Source of the DNA: an uncultured Bacteroidota bacterium
Lineage (GTDB): Bacteria > Bacteroidota > Bacteroidia > Bacteroidales > SZUA-534
DNA: 64,000 nucleotides
Assembly (NCBI GenBank): GCA_946186925.1
Contig: CAMHPA010000006.1
Coordinates: 1 to 64,000, forward strand
Direction: 5' to 3'
In this document: piece after piece, positions 16,891-24,949 of the stretch
How the letters are laid out: every line of letters starts with the position of its first letter
Position numbering within the stretch: position 1 is the first letter of the stretch
The notes under the pieces: generated by a model
The model's input: the letters and a program-made list of their open reading frames with translations, nothing else
The model's database searches: none
What the model was told of the DNA's origin: nothing
Position numbers and translations under genes: made by a program

Positions 16891-18972
16891 TTAAAACTCC
16901 CATCCCGCCATAATCGAAAAATTCCGGCCAGCCTCCGGCACATCAATAAGCCGGTAATAACTGGTGTGGTCATAATAGCGCTTATTCAGCAGATTATCAG
17001 CGTGAAGCGACAGACTAATGCTGCTTTCCGCAAAGCGAAATCTGTGGCTTGCCGACAGATTCAGCGTCCAATAGCCATCGGTTGGCTTTTCGGGCGGCAC
17101 TATATTGTCCTGTTTTCCAACTATATGCACGTTCAGTCCGACAGAACCCTCGCCGTGCCGCTTGTGGCTGTACTTGAGCCCCGCATCGGCCGACCACGGC
17201 GTTGAGAACGGCAGCGTGTAGCCCTTTTTCGCGCCCGACAGCTGCTCGGCATACAGATACTCGCCTTTCAGTTCGGCATTAATGTGCCGCGTGATTTTGC
17301 AAGTGGACTGACACTCAACACCATAGCGCAAGACTTCGGCCTGCGTGTAATGGTACAGTTGCAGACCTTCCTCGTATAACGACGTGGGGTTCAGATAGAT
17401 ATAGTTCGGAAAATAGTTTACGTACGGCTCAATCTGAATGCTGGCCACCTTGTTGGCCCAATAGGCGCTCACGTCAAGTTGGTACGACACTTCGGGGTTG
17501 AGTTCGGCATTGCCGCGCTCATAACGGAAAATGTGATAGTTGATGCCGTCGGCGCCCAACTCTTTCGGAATCGGTATGCGGAAGCTCTTGCCCACATTGG
17601 CTTTCAGCACCCAATCGGCAGCCTCGTAACTTGCCCCAACCGACCACGTCAGATTATTGAAAGTCAGGTCAATATCAGCAGAGCGCTGTTTAAAAACCGA
17701 ATCGGCGCCAACGGGCGTTTTGTACCAATCGTTGTAACTGTGAATGTGCGTCTGCGCGAAATCGTAGCGCAAACCGGCATTAAGTTTCAGTTTGTCAGTC
17801 GGTTGCCACTTGTCAAGAAGATAGGCGCCGTAGCTCCCGGTTTCGAAATCGGGGATAATGAATCCCCAGCCTGTTCTTCTATTATGCTGATATTCAGTAT
17901 TGATGCCAGCGTTTAGATTGTGCTCCGCCAGCGCCATTTTCAGCCCGATGTTGGCCGTGTAGGTGCTTTTGTCGAAATGACGCTCCATTGGGCCGTCGGG
18001 TTTCGGCATATATCCGTGCGACACCGGTTCCGAGCACTCCTCGCGCCTGTTGTTCTGATAGGCAAGCGACACATCAACCGACAAAACGCTGCTGCGCCAA
18101 CTGCTGTGACTCAGTACTTTAAGATGGTTTACCCATTGATACGGCAAGTCAATGTCACGCCGCGAACGGTCATAATCGATGTCCGACAGCCGCACCTCAA
18201 GTCCGTGGGCGTTGGCAAAAAATCCGCTTTTTGCGTATGTGTCCGACACGCGCAGGTCGGTGTGAAAATTGTATCCGGCATAACCGATCATCAAACTTCC
18301 ATCGCGCTCAAGCCCGGCAGTATTGCGTAACCGCTGGTCTTTCAGCTTGATATAGTATGAGTAGTATTGAATGCTGTCGGTGGGCACGCGGTAGTCGCCA
18401 TAGTTGATAATGGTGACGTTGGCGCGGCAGAAAAGCTTTCCGGCACGCAGTCCTAACTTGGCCGAGGCGCCCAATTGTCCGTTGTTGCTCCGTCCGAACA
18501 ACTGCACCGCTCCGCTCAAACTGTCGGTTGGTATATGATTGGTATATAAGCATATAACACCGCCAATAGCATCACTGCCATAGAGCAGAGCCGCCGGGCC
18601 TTTAATCACTTCAACGCGGTCGATGGCAAACTGGTCAATCTCCAGACCGTGGTCATCGCCCCACTGCTGACCTTCGTGTTTTATCCCGTCTTCGGCCACA
18701 GCCATACGGTTAAAGCCCAAGCCGCGGATTGTCGGTTTCGACTGCCCTGAGCCAATGCTCATCGCCTTCACGCCCGGAATGCCTTGCAGCGTATGCATCA
18801 GGCTGCCCGAGAAGTTCTGCTGAAGATAGTCGCGGCTCACCTGAATCGACGATAGCGTGGTATGCGTCTGCACGGGGCGCACAGCGCGGTCCGTAATAGT
18901 AACTTCCTCAATATCAATCACTGTGTCGGTCATTGCACACAGCAACGCCGCAGCAGCAAGAAAATGTGTCAT
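16891..18972 (-). CDS. TonB-dependent outer-membrane receptor, ZnuD-like
   Basis: 693 residues from the ATG at 18972 (an in-frame ATG at 19041 would add 23 residues). After a short hydrophobic leader comes a TonB-box-like region IEEVTITDR, the plug domain (GSLMHTLQGIPGVKAMSIGSGQSKPTIRGLG; EGIKHEGQQWGDDHGLEID; IDRVEVIKGPAALLYGSDAIGGVI) and a 22-strand barrel ending in Phe (NFSIMAGWEF). The QQWGDDHGLEID plug loop is characteristic of the ZnuD-like subgroup that imports zinc or haem. It has no carboxypeptidase-like extension. It is flanked by a Cys/His-rich membrane protein upstream and two metal-ligand-rich lipoproteins downstream. Confidence 0.85.
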   Translation of the reverse strand: MTHFLAAAALLCAMTDTVIDIEEVTITDRAVRPVQTHTTLSSIQVSRDYLQQNFSGSLMHTLQGIPGVKAMSIGSGQSKPTIRGLGFNRMAVAEDGIKHEGQQWGDDHGLEIDQFAIDRVEVIKGPAALLYGSDAIGGVICLYTNHIPTDSLSGAVQLFGRSNNGQLGASAKLGLRAGKLFCRANVTIINYGDYRVPTDSIQYYSYYIKLKDQRLRNTAGLERDGSLMIGYAGYNFHTDLRVSDTYAKSGFFANAHGLEVRLSDIDYDRSRRDIDLPYQWVNHLKVLSHSSWRSSVLSVDVSLAYQNNRREECSEPVSHGYMPKPDGPMERHFDKSTYTANIGLKMALAEHNLNAGINTEYQHNRRTGWGFIIPDFETGSYGAYLLDKWQPTDKLKLNAGLRYDFAQTHIHSYNDWYKTPVGADSVFKQRSADIDLTFNNLTWSVGASYEAADWVLKANVGKSFRIPIPKELGADGINYHIFRYERGNAELNPEVSYQLDVSAYWANKVASIQIEPYVNYFPNYIYLNPTSLYEEGLQLYHYTQAEVLRYGVECQSTCKITRHINAELKGEYLYAEQLSGAKKGYTLPFSTPWSADAGLKYSHKRHGEGSVGLNVHIVGKQDNIVPPEKPTDGYWTLNLSASHRFRFAESSISLSLHADNLLNKRYYDHTSYYRLIDVPEAGRNFSIMAGWEF

Positions 18973-19074
18973 AAATCGATTATTTGATTTAAACAAACTG
19001 ATTATCAGCCCGATAAATATGCAGCAAACGAGAGCCTGCAATTCGGGCCAACAAAAAAATAGCGGGATGTTTGT

Positions 19075-19416
19075 TTAAATCGTAGGAGGGGCGCGTCCGC
19101 GAATGTGCCCGTATCTGTTGCAAGGAATGAGGCTGCACTCTGCGGTTTGGATGTATCTTGTTAATAATAAGAGTGATGCAATGGCAATCGACAGCGCCAT
19201 TGCGAAAGGCAACTGGCACAGTTGGCAAATAAGGCAATTGCTATCGGCCAGTTGAAATTCAATCAAGTGCCCCGAATGGCAAGAGTGGTGTGCGCACTGT
19301 TCGCACTCATAATCAGCGTGATACACCGGCTCGTGCGTGTGAACCGCCAGCACGGCAATGCGCGTCAGAAACACTGACAGCAGCACCATCGCTAATATTT
19401 TTTGCTTTGCCTTCAT
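19075..19416 (-). CDS. Small Cys/His-rich membrane protein
   Basis: 113 residues from the ATG at 19416, chosen because the -7 box TACATTTG lies 10 bases upstream; the frame is open to 19542. Two membrane helices (ILAMVLLSVFLTRIAVLAV and FAMALSIAIASLLLLTRYI) flank a periplasmic segment packed with ligands: HTHEPVYHADYECEQCAHHSCHSGH and SNCLICQLC. Proteins of this kind head metal-uptake operons in several Bacteroidota. It is the first gene before the ZnuD-like receptor; a role in zinc or copper sensing or handling is inferred. Confidence 0.6.
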   Translation of the reverse strand: MKAKQKILAMVLLSVFLTRIAVLAVHTHEPVYHADYECEQCAHHSCHSGHLIEFQLADSNCLICQLCQLPFAMALSIAIASLLLLTRYIQTAECSLIPCNRYGHIRGRAPPTI

Positions 19417-19425
19417 TTGGTGGGG

Positions 19426-19433
19426 CAAATGTA
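19426..19433 (-). promoter_or_regulatory. -7 box of the Cys/His-rich gene and ZnuD-like operon
   Basis: TACATTTG on the minus strand, exact TAnnTTTG. The start codon is 10 bases downstream, so the mRNA leader would be very short. Confidence 0.45.
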
Positions 19434-19581
19434 AGCATTTTTGCGAATGTTGTGATAAAAACAAAAAGAGCGATTTTCTATGTACCTTGGCAATAACAGC
19501 TTTAGCTACAAAGCAAACATCAACATTATCAGTGTTTTGCAATGCCTTTTCCGCGCAACAAATCGGAACTCATTGGTACCG

Positions 19582-19627
19582 CAAAGTAACAGCGCTCTAT
19601 CTGCGTCAATCCCCATTAGTGGGGATT
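19582..19627 (-). promoter_or_regulatory. Palindromic operator copy S1 with -7-like box
   Basis: AATCCCCATTAGTGGGGATT at 19608-19627 is a perfect 8+8 bp inverted repeat. On the minus strand it is followed, after 17 bases, by TTACTTTG (19589-19582). In the other six copies the spacing is 20, so this copy is the least regular. It lies upstream of the Cys/His-rich gene. Confidence 0.6.
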
Positions 19628-19681
19628 TGCGGGGGCGTTTTTGGTTACTGCGGGGGATAAAAAGCGTACACAACCAGCCAT

Positions 19682-19728
19682 AAAAAATGCCGTCAACGAC
19701 ATAAAACAGTCATTGACAGCACTTTTTG
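19682..19728 (-). terminator. metE terminator
   Basis: On the minus strand GTGCTGTCAATGAC pairs (with a few G-T pairs) with GTCGTTGACGGCAT around an A/T-rich loop and is followed by TTTTTT. It lies 18 bases after the metE stop. Confidence 0.7.
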
Positions 19729-19745
19729 ATATTCCGCCGAAGCGG

Positions 19746-22052
19746 TTATTTCTTCTCGCCGCGCAGTTGGCGTGCGGCGGCAATCATATTGGCGATAGAA
19801 GCCTTTGTCTCGGCCCAGCCGCGGGTTTTCAGGCCGCAGTCGGGGTTCACCCACAGGCGTTCGGCGGGGATGTTGGTTTGAGCCTTGTGCATCAGCCCCA
19901 CAATCTCGTCAACCGACGGCACGCGCGCCGAGTGGATGTCGTAAACGCCAGGGCCGATGCCGTTCGGGTAACTGAAACTGCCGAACACGTTGAGCAGTTC
20001 CATCTGCGAGCGCGAGCACTCGATGGTAATCACATCGGCGTCCATTTGCGCAATGTGCTCAATAATGTCGTTGAATTCCGAGTAGCACATATGCGTGTGT
20101 ATCTGCGTTTCGTCGCTCACGCCGCTCGACGCCAGACGGAACGCCTTCACGGCCCAGTTCAGATAATCGGCCCATTCGGATTTGCGCAGCGGCAGACCTT
20201 CGCGGATGGCGGGCTCGTCAATCTGAATCACCTTGATTCCAGCGCGCTCAAGGTCAGTCACTTCGTCGCGGATAGCCAACGCAATCTGCTTTGTGGTTTC
20301 AGAGCGCGGTTGGTCGTTGCGCACAAACGACCACTGCAGAATGGTCACAGGCCCCGTCAGCATTCCCTTCATAGGCTTTTTGGTTACACTTTGCGCGAAT
20401 GTAATCCAGTCGATGGTCATTGGCGTGGGGCGCGAAACGTCGCCGAAAATGATGGGCGGCTTCACGCAGCGCGAGCCGTAACTCTGCACCCAGCCGTTCT
20501 GTGTGAACACGAATCCGTCCAACTGCTCGCCGAAATACTCAACCATATCGTTGCGCTCAAACTCGCCGTGAACCAGCACGTCGAGCCCCGCTTCTTCCTG
20601 CCAGCGGACCGCGCGGGCCGTCTCGTCCTTCAGCAGTTGGTTGTATTCCTGCGCCGACAGTTCGCCCTTGCGGAAACGGGCGCGCCACGAGCGCACTTCG
20701 GTGGTCTGCGGGAACGAGCCGATGGTTGTGGTTGGGAACAGCGGCAGGTTGAGCCGCGCCTGCTGCTTTTGGCTGCGGACGGTGTATGCGCTTTCACGAT
20801 TATAGTCTGATTCTGAAGTATTTGCGGTGCGTTCGGCCACTTTGGCGTTATGTATCAGTTTCGATGATTTGCGTGCCGCGATGTCAGCCTTGTTCTGCTG
20901 ATAGGCGGCCTGAAGACAAGTATTGGTGCGGTCGACAGCCAGAACCGACAGTGTTACAAGTTCGTCAACCTTCTGACGCGCAAACGCCAGCCAGCGCTTG
21001 ATTTCGGCGGGCAGACGCTTCTCGTCGCGTTCTAAATCAAGGTCGTACGGCACGTGCAGGAACGACGCCGACGCTGCTACCCACACACGGTCGGCGCCCA
21101 ATCGGGCCACAGCCACGTCAATCAGTTTGAACGATTGCTCGAAGTCGTTTTTCCAGATGTTGCGGCCGTCAACAACGCCCAGCGACAGGATTTTGCCCGC
21201 GGGGAAGATGTCCAGAATGCTGATGAAATCTTCAGCGCCACGCACAAAATCAATGTGGATGGCGTCGGTCGGCAGCGAGAGAGCCAGCGCCGCATTGTCG
21301 CGCAAAGCACCAAAATATGTCGTCAGCACGATTTTCAGGCTCGTCTGCCTGCGCACTTGGCCGTAAACCTTCTGATAGAGCGATTTAGCCTTCTCGTCAA
21401 GGTCTAGCACAAGGCACGGCTCGTCAATCTGAACCCATTCGGCACCAGCGTTTTCCAGCGATTTCAGTTGCTCAATAAATACGGGTAACAGTCTGTCTAT
21501 CAAGTCCAAACGCGAGAATCCCGATTCTTTTTCCTTGCCCAGAAGCAGGAACGACACAGGCCCGATGACCACGGGCTTCGTCTCAATTCCTGCCGCTTTT
21601 GCTTCGCGATACTCGTCGGCAGCCTTCGTGTCCGACAGTTTAAACGATTGATTCTTAACAAATTCAGGCACAATGTAGTGATAGTTCGTGTCGAACCATT
21701 TGGTCATTTCCATTGCAATAATGTCGTTGCCGTCGCGCTGAACGCCGTGAGCCATAGCAAAATACAACTCTAACTGATTGTCGCGCAGAGCGTTGTAGCG
21801 CTCGGGAATGGCGCCCACGGCCACCGTTTGGTCGAGCACTTGGTCGTAGAGCGAGAAATCGTTCGACGGCACAAGCGAAATGCCAGCGTTCGCCTGTAAC
21901 TTCCAGTTTTCCAATCTGATACTGCGGGCAACCGACAGCAGTTCGTCGCCCGTGATTTTACCGTTCCAATAGGCTTCTTCGGCCTTTTTCAGTTCGCGCG
22001 CCTTTCCAATCCGCGGAAAGCCGACAACATTTGTCTTTATCGATTTTTTCAT
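19746..22052 (-). CDS. metE: Cobalamin-independent methionine synthase
   Basis: 768 residues, the usual size. It moves a methyl group from 5-methyltetrahydropteroyl-triglutamate to homocysteine. The N-terminal barrel begins TNVVGFPRIGKARELKKAEEAYW. The C-terminal catalytic barrel shows the zinc ligands: His and Cys in HTHMCYSEFNDI (near residue 655), Glu in DVITIECSRSQMEL (near 680) and Cys in NPDCGLKTRGW (near 740). The ATG at 22052 is preferred over 22076, which would leave only a few bases of leader after the -7 box at 22094. It is divergent from an Lrp-type regulator. Confidence 0.95.
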   Translation of the reverse strand: MKKSIKTNVVGFPRIGKARELKKAEEAYWNGKITGDELLSVARSIRLENWKLQANAGISLVPSNDFSLYDQVLDQTVAVGAIPERYNALRDNQLELYFAMAHGVQRDGNDIIAMEMTKWFDTNYHYIVPEFVKNQSFKLSDTKAADEYREAKAAGIETKPVVIGPVSFLLLGKEKESGFSRLDLIDRLLPVFIEQLKSLENAGAEWVQIDEPCLVLDLDEKAKSLYQKVYGQVRRQTSLKIVLTTYFGALRDNAALALSLPTDAIHIDFVRGAEDFISILDIFPAGKILSLGVVDGRNIWKNDFEQSFKLIDVAVARLGADRVWVAASASFLHVPYDLDLERDEKRLPAEIKRWLAFARQKVDELVTLSVLAVDRTNTCLQAAYQQNKADIAARKSSKLIHNAKVAERTANTSESDYNRESAYTVRSQKQQARLNLPLFPTTTIGSFPQTTEVRSWRARFRKGELSAQEYNQLLKDETARAVRWQEEAGLDVLVHGEFERNDMVEYFGEQLDGFVFTQNGWVQSYGSRCVKPPIIFGDVSRPTPMTIDWITFAQSVTKKPMKGMLTGPVTILQWSFVRNDQPRSETTKQIALAIRDEVTDLERAGIKVIQIDEPAIREGLPLRKSEWADYLNWAVKAFRLASSGVSDETQIHTHMCYSEFNDIIEHIAQMDADVITIECSRSQMELLNVFGSFSYPNGIGPGVYDIHSARVPSVDEIVGLMHKAQTNIPAERLWVNPDCGLKTRGWAETKASIANMIAAARQLRGEKK

Positions 22053-22086
22053 TCCAAAAAAAGTTTTAGTGTTCATTTTCGGGCGG

Positions 22087-22118
22087 CAAAGGTGGAATGT
22101 GGAATTTTCACAAGCAAA
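22087..22118 (-). promoter_or_regulatory. metE promoter
   Basis: Minus strand: TTTG (22118-22115), a 20-base spacer and CACCTTTG (22094-22087). It overlaps head-on with the promoter of the Lrp gene. Confidence 0.65.
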
Positions 22119-22121
22119 TTG

Positions 22122-22153
22122 TTTCAGTAAATAAGGAAATTATCCTAAATTTG
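22122..22153 (+). promoter_or_regulatory. Promoter and possible autoregulatory site of the Lrp gene
   Basis: TTTC (22122-22125), a 20-base spacer and TAAATTTG (22146-22153). A 17-bp near-palindrome, TAAGGA-AATTA-TCCTAA (22132-22148), overlaps the spacer and the -7 box and has the size of an Lrp/AsnC site. A bound regulator here could affect both divergent promoters. Confidence 0.5.
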
Positions 22154-22208
22154 TCGGCATTATCGGCGCGCAGCCGAATATTATCCTTTAAATTCAAAAG
22201 ATAACCGA

Positions 22209-22679
22209 ATGGCAAAATTAGATTCCACCGACATTAGGATTTTGGAAGTCTTGCAAGAGAATTCGCACTTGACTACCAAAGAGTTAGCAGCGAAAGTAAA
22301 CCTGTCGCCGTCGCCCGCCTTCGAGCGTCAGAAGCGGCTCGAACGCGACGGCTACATCGACCATTATATGGCTGTGGTTGACCCAGAAAAGGTGGGCAAC
22401 GGGCTGCTTGTGCTGTGCGGCATAACGCTTCGGCAGCACAGCAAGCGTTTGGGCGCAGAGTTTGTTGAAGCCGTAAACCACATTCCCGAAATTGTCGAGT
22501 GTTGGAACACGTCGGGCGACTACGACTTCATTATGAAGATTTACGTGAGCGATATGAAGCGCTATCAGGACTTCGTTCTCAACACTTTAGGCGTTGTCGA
22601 GAGCATCGGGTCGCTGCATAGTTTCTTTGTGATTGGCACTGTCAAAAGCGGCACCGTGCCCATTCCGAAAGCAGAATGA
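22209..22679 (+). CDS. Lrp/AsnC-family transcriptional regulator
   Basis: 156 residues. An N-terminal winged helix-turn-helix (DSTDIRILEVLQENSHLTTKELAAKVNLSPSPAFERQKRLERDG, residues 5-48) is followed by the AsnC ligand-binding domain, including GVVESIGSLHSFFV near 130. Members sense amino acids and often act on their own gene and a divergent target. Position, opposite metE with overlapping promoters, suggests it controls methionine synthesis; the effector is unknown. Confidence 0.88.
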   Translation: MAKLDSTDIRILEVLQENSHLTTKELAAKVNLSPSPAFERQKRLERDGYIDHYMAVVDPEKVGNGLLVLCGITLRQHSKRLGAEFVEAVNHIPEIVECWNTSGDYDFIMKIYVSDMKRYQDFVLNTLGVVESIGSLHSFFVIGTVKSGTVPIPKAE

Positions 22680-22693
22680 CGGGGCGTAAAAAA

Positions 22694-22733
22694 ATCACGG
22701 AACCAGAGCCTTCAACGCCGCTGATTCCGTGAT
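22694..22733. terminator. Hairpin between converging lrp-like and FMN-binding genes
   Basis: ATCACGGAA (22694-22702) and TTCCGTGAT (22725-22733) form a perfect 9-bp stem around a 22-base loop, preceded by a run of A on the plus strand. Confidence 0.65.
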
Positions 22734-22735
22734 AT

Positions 22736-23122
22736 TTAATCTTTTAGCCTGTGTTCCCGATAATACCCCACCGCCACTTCAACATTGCGCATTATGGCGC
22801 GGCTCGAAAATGTTGCGCCGCTCACCGCGTCAACTTCGCGGATTGAGTTGATTGACAAGCCTTTGTATTTTGGCAGCATTCGGTTTTCAATGTCGGTCAG
22901 ATATTCGGGCGTTTCAATGTTGCCAAGCATTACAACCGACTGAATAACAGTGTCTTTAATAGTTATGCTGACAGGAACAGGCCCAGCGTAGCCTTTGATT
23001 TTCTCGCCAAGTTTGACGGTGTTAATCGTGCAACTGCCGTCGGGGTTGGCGGTCATATTACGGTCTGAACACGAGCAAGTTACGGCCAGAAGCAGCAATG
23101 CCGCAAGCGGTTTGAAAAACAT
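22736..23122 (-). CDS. FMN-binding-domain lipoprotein
   Basis: 128 residues from the ATG at 23122; the longer frame to 23239 would read through repeat DNA. The start MFFKPLAALLLLAVTCSC is a lipoprotein signal. The rest is a single FMN_bind domain ending with VDAVSGATFSSRAIMRNVE: the SGAT motif (near residue 100) is the site where ApbE attaches FMN through a phosphoester bond to threonine. Such proteins pass electrons outside the inner membrane. It is the last gene of the DUF4876 / TonB / DUF6850 cluster, so it may reduce the imported metal or its carrier; that is inferred. Confidence 0.75.
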   Translation of the reverse strand: MFFKPLAALLLLAVTCSCSDRNMTANPDGSCTINTVKLGEKIKGYAGPVPVSITIKDTVIQSVVMLGNIETPEYLTDIENRMLPKYKGLSINSIREVDAVSGATFSSRAIMRNVEVAVGYYREHRLKD

Positions 23123-23134
23123 ACTCTTTTTGCT

Positions 23135-23250
23135 CAACCGATTCAACCCGTTTGTGACCGATAATTGGTTCTTTTTTAATCCGTTAGAATCGTTTAGAGA
23201 TATAAAATTATCTGTGAAAATCTGTGTTATCTGTGTCATTTGTGCGAATT
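23135..23250 (+). repeat. Interspersed intergenic repeat, copy R1
   Basis: An element seen several times in this window: CAACCGATTCAACCCG at the start, an internal A/T-rich part with TTAGAATCGTTTAG, then AAATCTGTGTTATCTGTG and TCATTTGTGCG. Copies also lie near 30.1, 35.75, 38.0 and 40.6 kb, all in the same orientation. Confidence 0.65.
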
Positions 23251-23266
23251 GTTTACGTCCTAAAAA

Positions 23267-24949
23267 TCAGAAAATTACAAACGCCGACACCGCCAACCAC
23301 CGCTCATTGTGGCAGTCGGGTTCGGGCGTAATCATTGGGCAGACCGAATTGTAGCCGATTGGTTTTGTAAATTCAGCGTCGCTAACGCGCTGACCGACAG
23401 TGTTGAAGCAATCAAGTTTCAGCCCCGCCGCGAATTTTGCCCAATGGTGCGTGTATGTGGCACTGCCCGCCAGCGCGTCGGTGTTGGCCGCGTGGTAGGC
23501 GTACGGCGCAAAACACGTCTGAAAGTCAACGTGTTGAATGGCGTTGTTCTTAATCTCAACGTCGTAATTGTTGCGCACCGCAATCTGACGGTTGTACTGA
23601 ACGGCCAAGTTGAGTTCGTGCCTCAAATTGCCCGAACGCAACCGCGCGTCAAGGCGGAAATTTGGCGTAATATTCACGTTTTCAACCAAATATTTGTATT
23701 TGGTATTTTCCTCGCGGCGGCTGTCGAGCATACAGCCCGCTTGAATGCCGAAAACAATGTTCGGCGTTGGCGCAATGCTCAATTGTACGGCATTTTTCGT
23801 GCTGACAGTCAGAAACTTATAATTCCGTTCCTCGCCAATCTTGCGGTAATCGTAAGTTGAGTTGGCGGCGTCGGTCAAATAGCGTTCCAGAATGTTCTCG
23901 CAGCCGCGTCGGCTCACAATCTGACTGAAACTGAACAGATTAAGGCTCACTTTCGGCGTTAGGGCGCAGGCAATCTCAAACGCGGGGTTGACGGTTTGCG
24001 TGCGGCTGTTGTAAAGGTTCACAATCGAACTCTCTTCGGTGTACATATATTTGTAATCGTACACCGCGTTTGCCTTGATTTTCAGCCGTTTGCCAATGGC
24101 CGACTGATACGCCACGTCGGCGCCGACGTTGTTGATGTAGAACATTCGCGACACGCCAAAAGCCACCGTGCTCTGTTTGTTGTTGTAGAGCCCGAATCCG
24201 TAGAGCACAAAGAACCTCTGCTGCTCGCCAGGGCGCCAGTAGCGGTCGTGCTCATACTGCTTGTTGCGCGTATAGTACAAGCTGACGCACAGTGAGTTAC
24301 CACCGTCAAAAACTCTGCCGCCGCCAATTTTGAACGTCAGAAAAGTGGTGTTGTTCAGCACGCGCGGGTCGGTCAGGCGGTAGGCCTGCTCGCCGTTGAA
24401 CGCAAAGTTGGCGCCCAGGTGCCAGCGGCCGAACTGCTTCGTGTAACCGCCTTCAGCACAGTAGTTTTCGAATCGGCTGTTGCCGCCCGTCGAGTCGGTG
24501 ATGGCGTACGGCAGATAGAGTTCGGGGTAGCGCATTGCGTTCCACGAGATGCCGCGGTGCCTGCCCAGCGCGTAGTGGGCCTTGCCGTAGAGCACACCCA
24601 ACTTGCCGTAATCGCTTACACCATAGCCGTTTAGCCCCCAATCGCGGCTGCTGCGGCCCTCGTATGGCAGAAAATCGCCTTCGGTTTCGCCTGTCGAGCA
24701 GAATGTCGAAACCATTGCCTGCGACAATTTCAGCGAATCGCCAAAGCGCTGTTTCTCAACCGAATAGTAGCAGGCCGATTTTTCCAGCAGGCTGCTTATC
24801 GCGGAAGCGGACGACTGAAAACGCCTGTCGAACCGTGCGGCCGACGGCGACAGACTCTCGCGTACGTGCGTAACAATCTGATTTTGAGCCGCCGCCACTT
24901 GGCAGACAGCGGTCAGCAAGGCTGCGGCCAGCAATTTATTTCGTAACAT
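23267..24949 (-). CDS. DUF6850-type outer-membrane barrel protein
   Basis: 560 residues. A signal peptide (MLRNKLLAAALLTAVCQVAAA) precedes a protein made of alternating strands with many aromatic residues, consistent with an outer-membrane beta-barrel; it ends hydrophobically (NERWLAVSAFVIF). Segments such as YEGRSSRDWGLNGYGVSDYG and ALGRHRGISWNAMRYPELYLPY match the DUF6850 family that accompanies DUF4876 proteins in Bacteroidota. The gene overlaps the TonB receptor gene by 14 bases. It may form a second pore or accessory barrel for the receptor; its substrate is unknown. Confidence 0.7.
   Translation of the reverse strand: MLRNKLLAAALLTAVCQVAAAQNQIVTHVRESLSPSAARFDRRFQSSASAISSLLEKSACYYSVEKQRFGDSLKLSQAMVSTFCSTGETEGDFLPYEGRSSRDWGLNGYGVSDYGKLGVLYGKAHYALGRHRGISWNAMRYPELYLPYAITDSTGGNSRFENYCAEGGYTKQFGRWHLGANFAFNGEQAYRLTDPRVLNNTTFLTFKIGGGRVFDGGNSLCVSLYYTRNKQYEHDRYWRPGEQQRFFVLYGFGLYNNKQSTVAFGVSRMFYINNVGADVAYQSAIGKRLKIKANAVYDYKYMYTEESSIVNLYNSRTQTVNPAFEIACALTPKVSLNLFSFSQIVSRRGCENILERYLTDAANSTYDYRKIGEERNYKFLTVSTKNAVQLSIAPTPNIVFGIQAGCMLDSRREENTKYKYLVENVNITPNFRLDARLRSGNLRHELNLAVQYNRQIAVRNNYDVEIKNNAIQHVDFQTCFAPYAYHAANTDALAGSATYTHHWAKFAAGLKLDCFNTVGQRVSDAEFTKPIGYNSVCPMITPEPDCHNERWLAVSAFVIF

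Noticed and set aside
22053..22208. Riboswitch upstream of metE
   Set aside because: The region is too short and is filled by two overlapping promoters; no B12 box or SAM-II-type core was seen.
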